From DSAR01 sp034437315 (lineage in GTDB: Bacteria; Chloroflexota; Anaerolineae; B4-G1), in NCBI GenBank assembly GCA_034437315.1, contig DAOTUC010000074.1, forward strand, positions 1 through 6,437: 6,437 nt of DNA, given 5' to 3'. The notes under the pieces are model-generated. The model worked only from the letters and a program-made list of their open reading frames with translations. It did not search any database and was not told the origin of the DNA. The translations under genes were made by a program, and so were the position numbers. Shown here piece after piece: positions 6,163 through 6,437 of this stretch (within the stretch, counting starts at the first letter, position 1; each line of letters opens with the position of its first letter).

Positions 6163-6180
6163 CTGATTTCGGACAATCAG
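6163..6180. repeat. Small hairpin after the transposase fragment
   Basis: CTGATT (6163-6168) and AATCAG (6175-6180) pair around a six-base loop. No T-run follows. The role is unknown; it may be an insertion-sequence remnant. Confidence 0.3.
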
Positions 6181-6207
6181 TCGTCACTCCTAGAGCGCTT
6201 CAAAAGT

Positions 6208-6236
6208 TTGACAGAGTGGGAGATTTGTGATAAAAT
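6208..6236 (+). promoter_or_regulatory. Strong sigma-70-type promoter of the tRNA-Asp gene
   Basis: TTGACA (6208-6213), a 17-base spacer and TAAAAT (6231-6236), preceded by TG at 6228-6229 as in an extended -10. Transcription should begin at about 6243, only about five bases before the tRNA's first base, so the 5' leader would be very short. Confidence 0.85.
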
Positions 6237-6247
6237 ACGTGGGAATT

Positions 6248-6321
6248 GGGGGCGTAGTGTAGTGGTTTAACATGCCGGCCTGTCAAGCCGGAGATCGCGG
6301 GTTCAAATCCCGTCGCTCCCG
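6248..6321 (+). tRNA. tRNA-Asp (anticodon GUC)
   Basis: A complete 74-base cloverleaf. The acceptor stem GGGGGCG (6248-6254) pairs with CGCTCCC (6314-6320), with one G-U pair. The D arm is GTGT/ACAT. The anticodon stem CCGGC/GCCGG carries loop CTGTCAA with anticodon GTC, and the T arm GCGGG/CCCGT carries loop TTCAAAT. The discriminator is G (6321), as expected for aspartate tRNA. CCA is not encoded. It is a single-gene unit with its own promoter and a downstream terminator. Confidence 0.96.
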
Positions 6322-6322
6322 C

Positions 6323-6337
6323 TGCGACAAAGTCGCA
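6323..6337 (+). repeat. Short hairpin immediately 3' of the tRNA
   Basis: TGCGAC (6323-6328) and GTCGCA (6332-6337) form a perfect 6-bp stem with an AAA loop, starting one base after the discriminator region. It could guide 3'-end trimming of the tRNA precursor. It is not a terminator, because no T-run follows. Confidence 0.6.
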
Positions 6338-6394
6338 CCAGTGGGTAGAAAGCTAAAGTAGCCCGGATGGCGGTTAGCTCATATCCCTGGACGT

Positions 6395-6435
6395 GGACTC
6401 CTGCGAGTGTCTTTCGCAGGAGTCCGTTTTGTTGT
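6395..6435 (+). terminator. Intrinsic terminator of the tRNA-Asp transcript
   Basis: GGACTCCTGCGA (6395-6406) is exactly complementary to TCGCAGGAGTCC (6414-6425), giving a 12-bp GC-rich stem with a seven-base loop. GTTTTGTTGT follows. It lies about 75 bases beyond the tRNA end; no promoter or gene is visible in between. Confidence 0.85.
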
Positions 6436-6437
6436 AA

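Noticed and set aside
6369..6381. Possible second tRNA (GGCGGTTAGCTCA resembles a tRNA D-arm start)
   Set aside because: No anticodon arm, T arm or matching acceptor stem follows; the next strong structure is the terminator. It is at most a fragment or chance.

Overview
The window is a GC-rich bacterial chromosome segment that looks like environmental Chloroflexota (Anaerolineae- or Caldilineae-like). This rests on the mix of split and fused xanthine-dehydrogenase-family genes, an S23/IVP-type four-helix-bundle gene flanked by GTAGGGA heptamers, and an ISAzo13-like transposase relic. It is inference; no taxonomic marker gene is present.

Bases 1-5444 hold a plus-strand operon of molybdenum hydroxylase (xanthine oxidase family) genes. 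First comes the 3' part of a fused FAD-[2Fe-2S] protein (1-1326, start lies off the window). A second, stand-alone FAD subunit follows (1339-2211), then a stand-alone [2Fe-2S] subunit (2653-3123) and a large molybdopterin subunit (3129-5444). The last three make a complete medium/small/large set for a three-subunit hydroxylase: substrate is oxidised at Mo, and electrons pass through two [2Fe-2S] clusters to FAD. The substrate cannot be read from the sequence. The large subunit carries xanthine-dehydrogenase-like motifs and lacks the AYRCSFR loop of CO dehydrogenase. The fused protein duplicates the electron-transfer part and probably serves another large subunit upstream.

The operon is interrupted between the FAD and [2Fe-2S] genes by a foreign-looking cassette (about 2188-2636). 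Inverted arrays of a degenerate heptamer (GTAGGGA on the left, its complement on the right) bracket a gene of the 23S rRNA intervening-sequence-protein/four-helix-bundle family. The layout resembles the IVS elements of 23S rRNA, but here it sits in a protein-coding operon. The gene is frameshifted near its C-terminus, exactly at a perfect 14-bp hairpin. The left array also encodes the last residues and the stop codon of the upstream FAD gene.

From 5445 to about 6160 the sequence is less GC-rich and looks like insertion-sequence debris: a non-coding stretch with inverted repeats, a 20-codon reading frame with a very good ribosome binding site, and a transposase fragment broken at both ends.

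The window closes with a compact tRNA-Asp(GUC) gene (6248-6321). It has a near-consensus promoter just upstream and a strong intrinsic terminator at 6395-6435.
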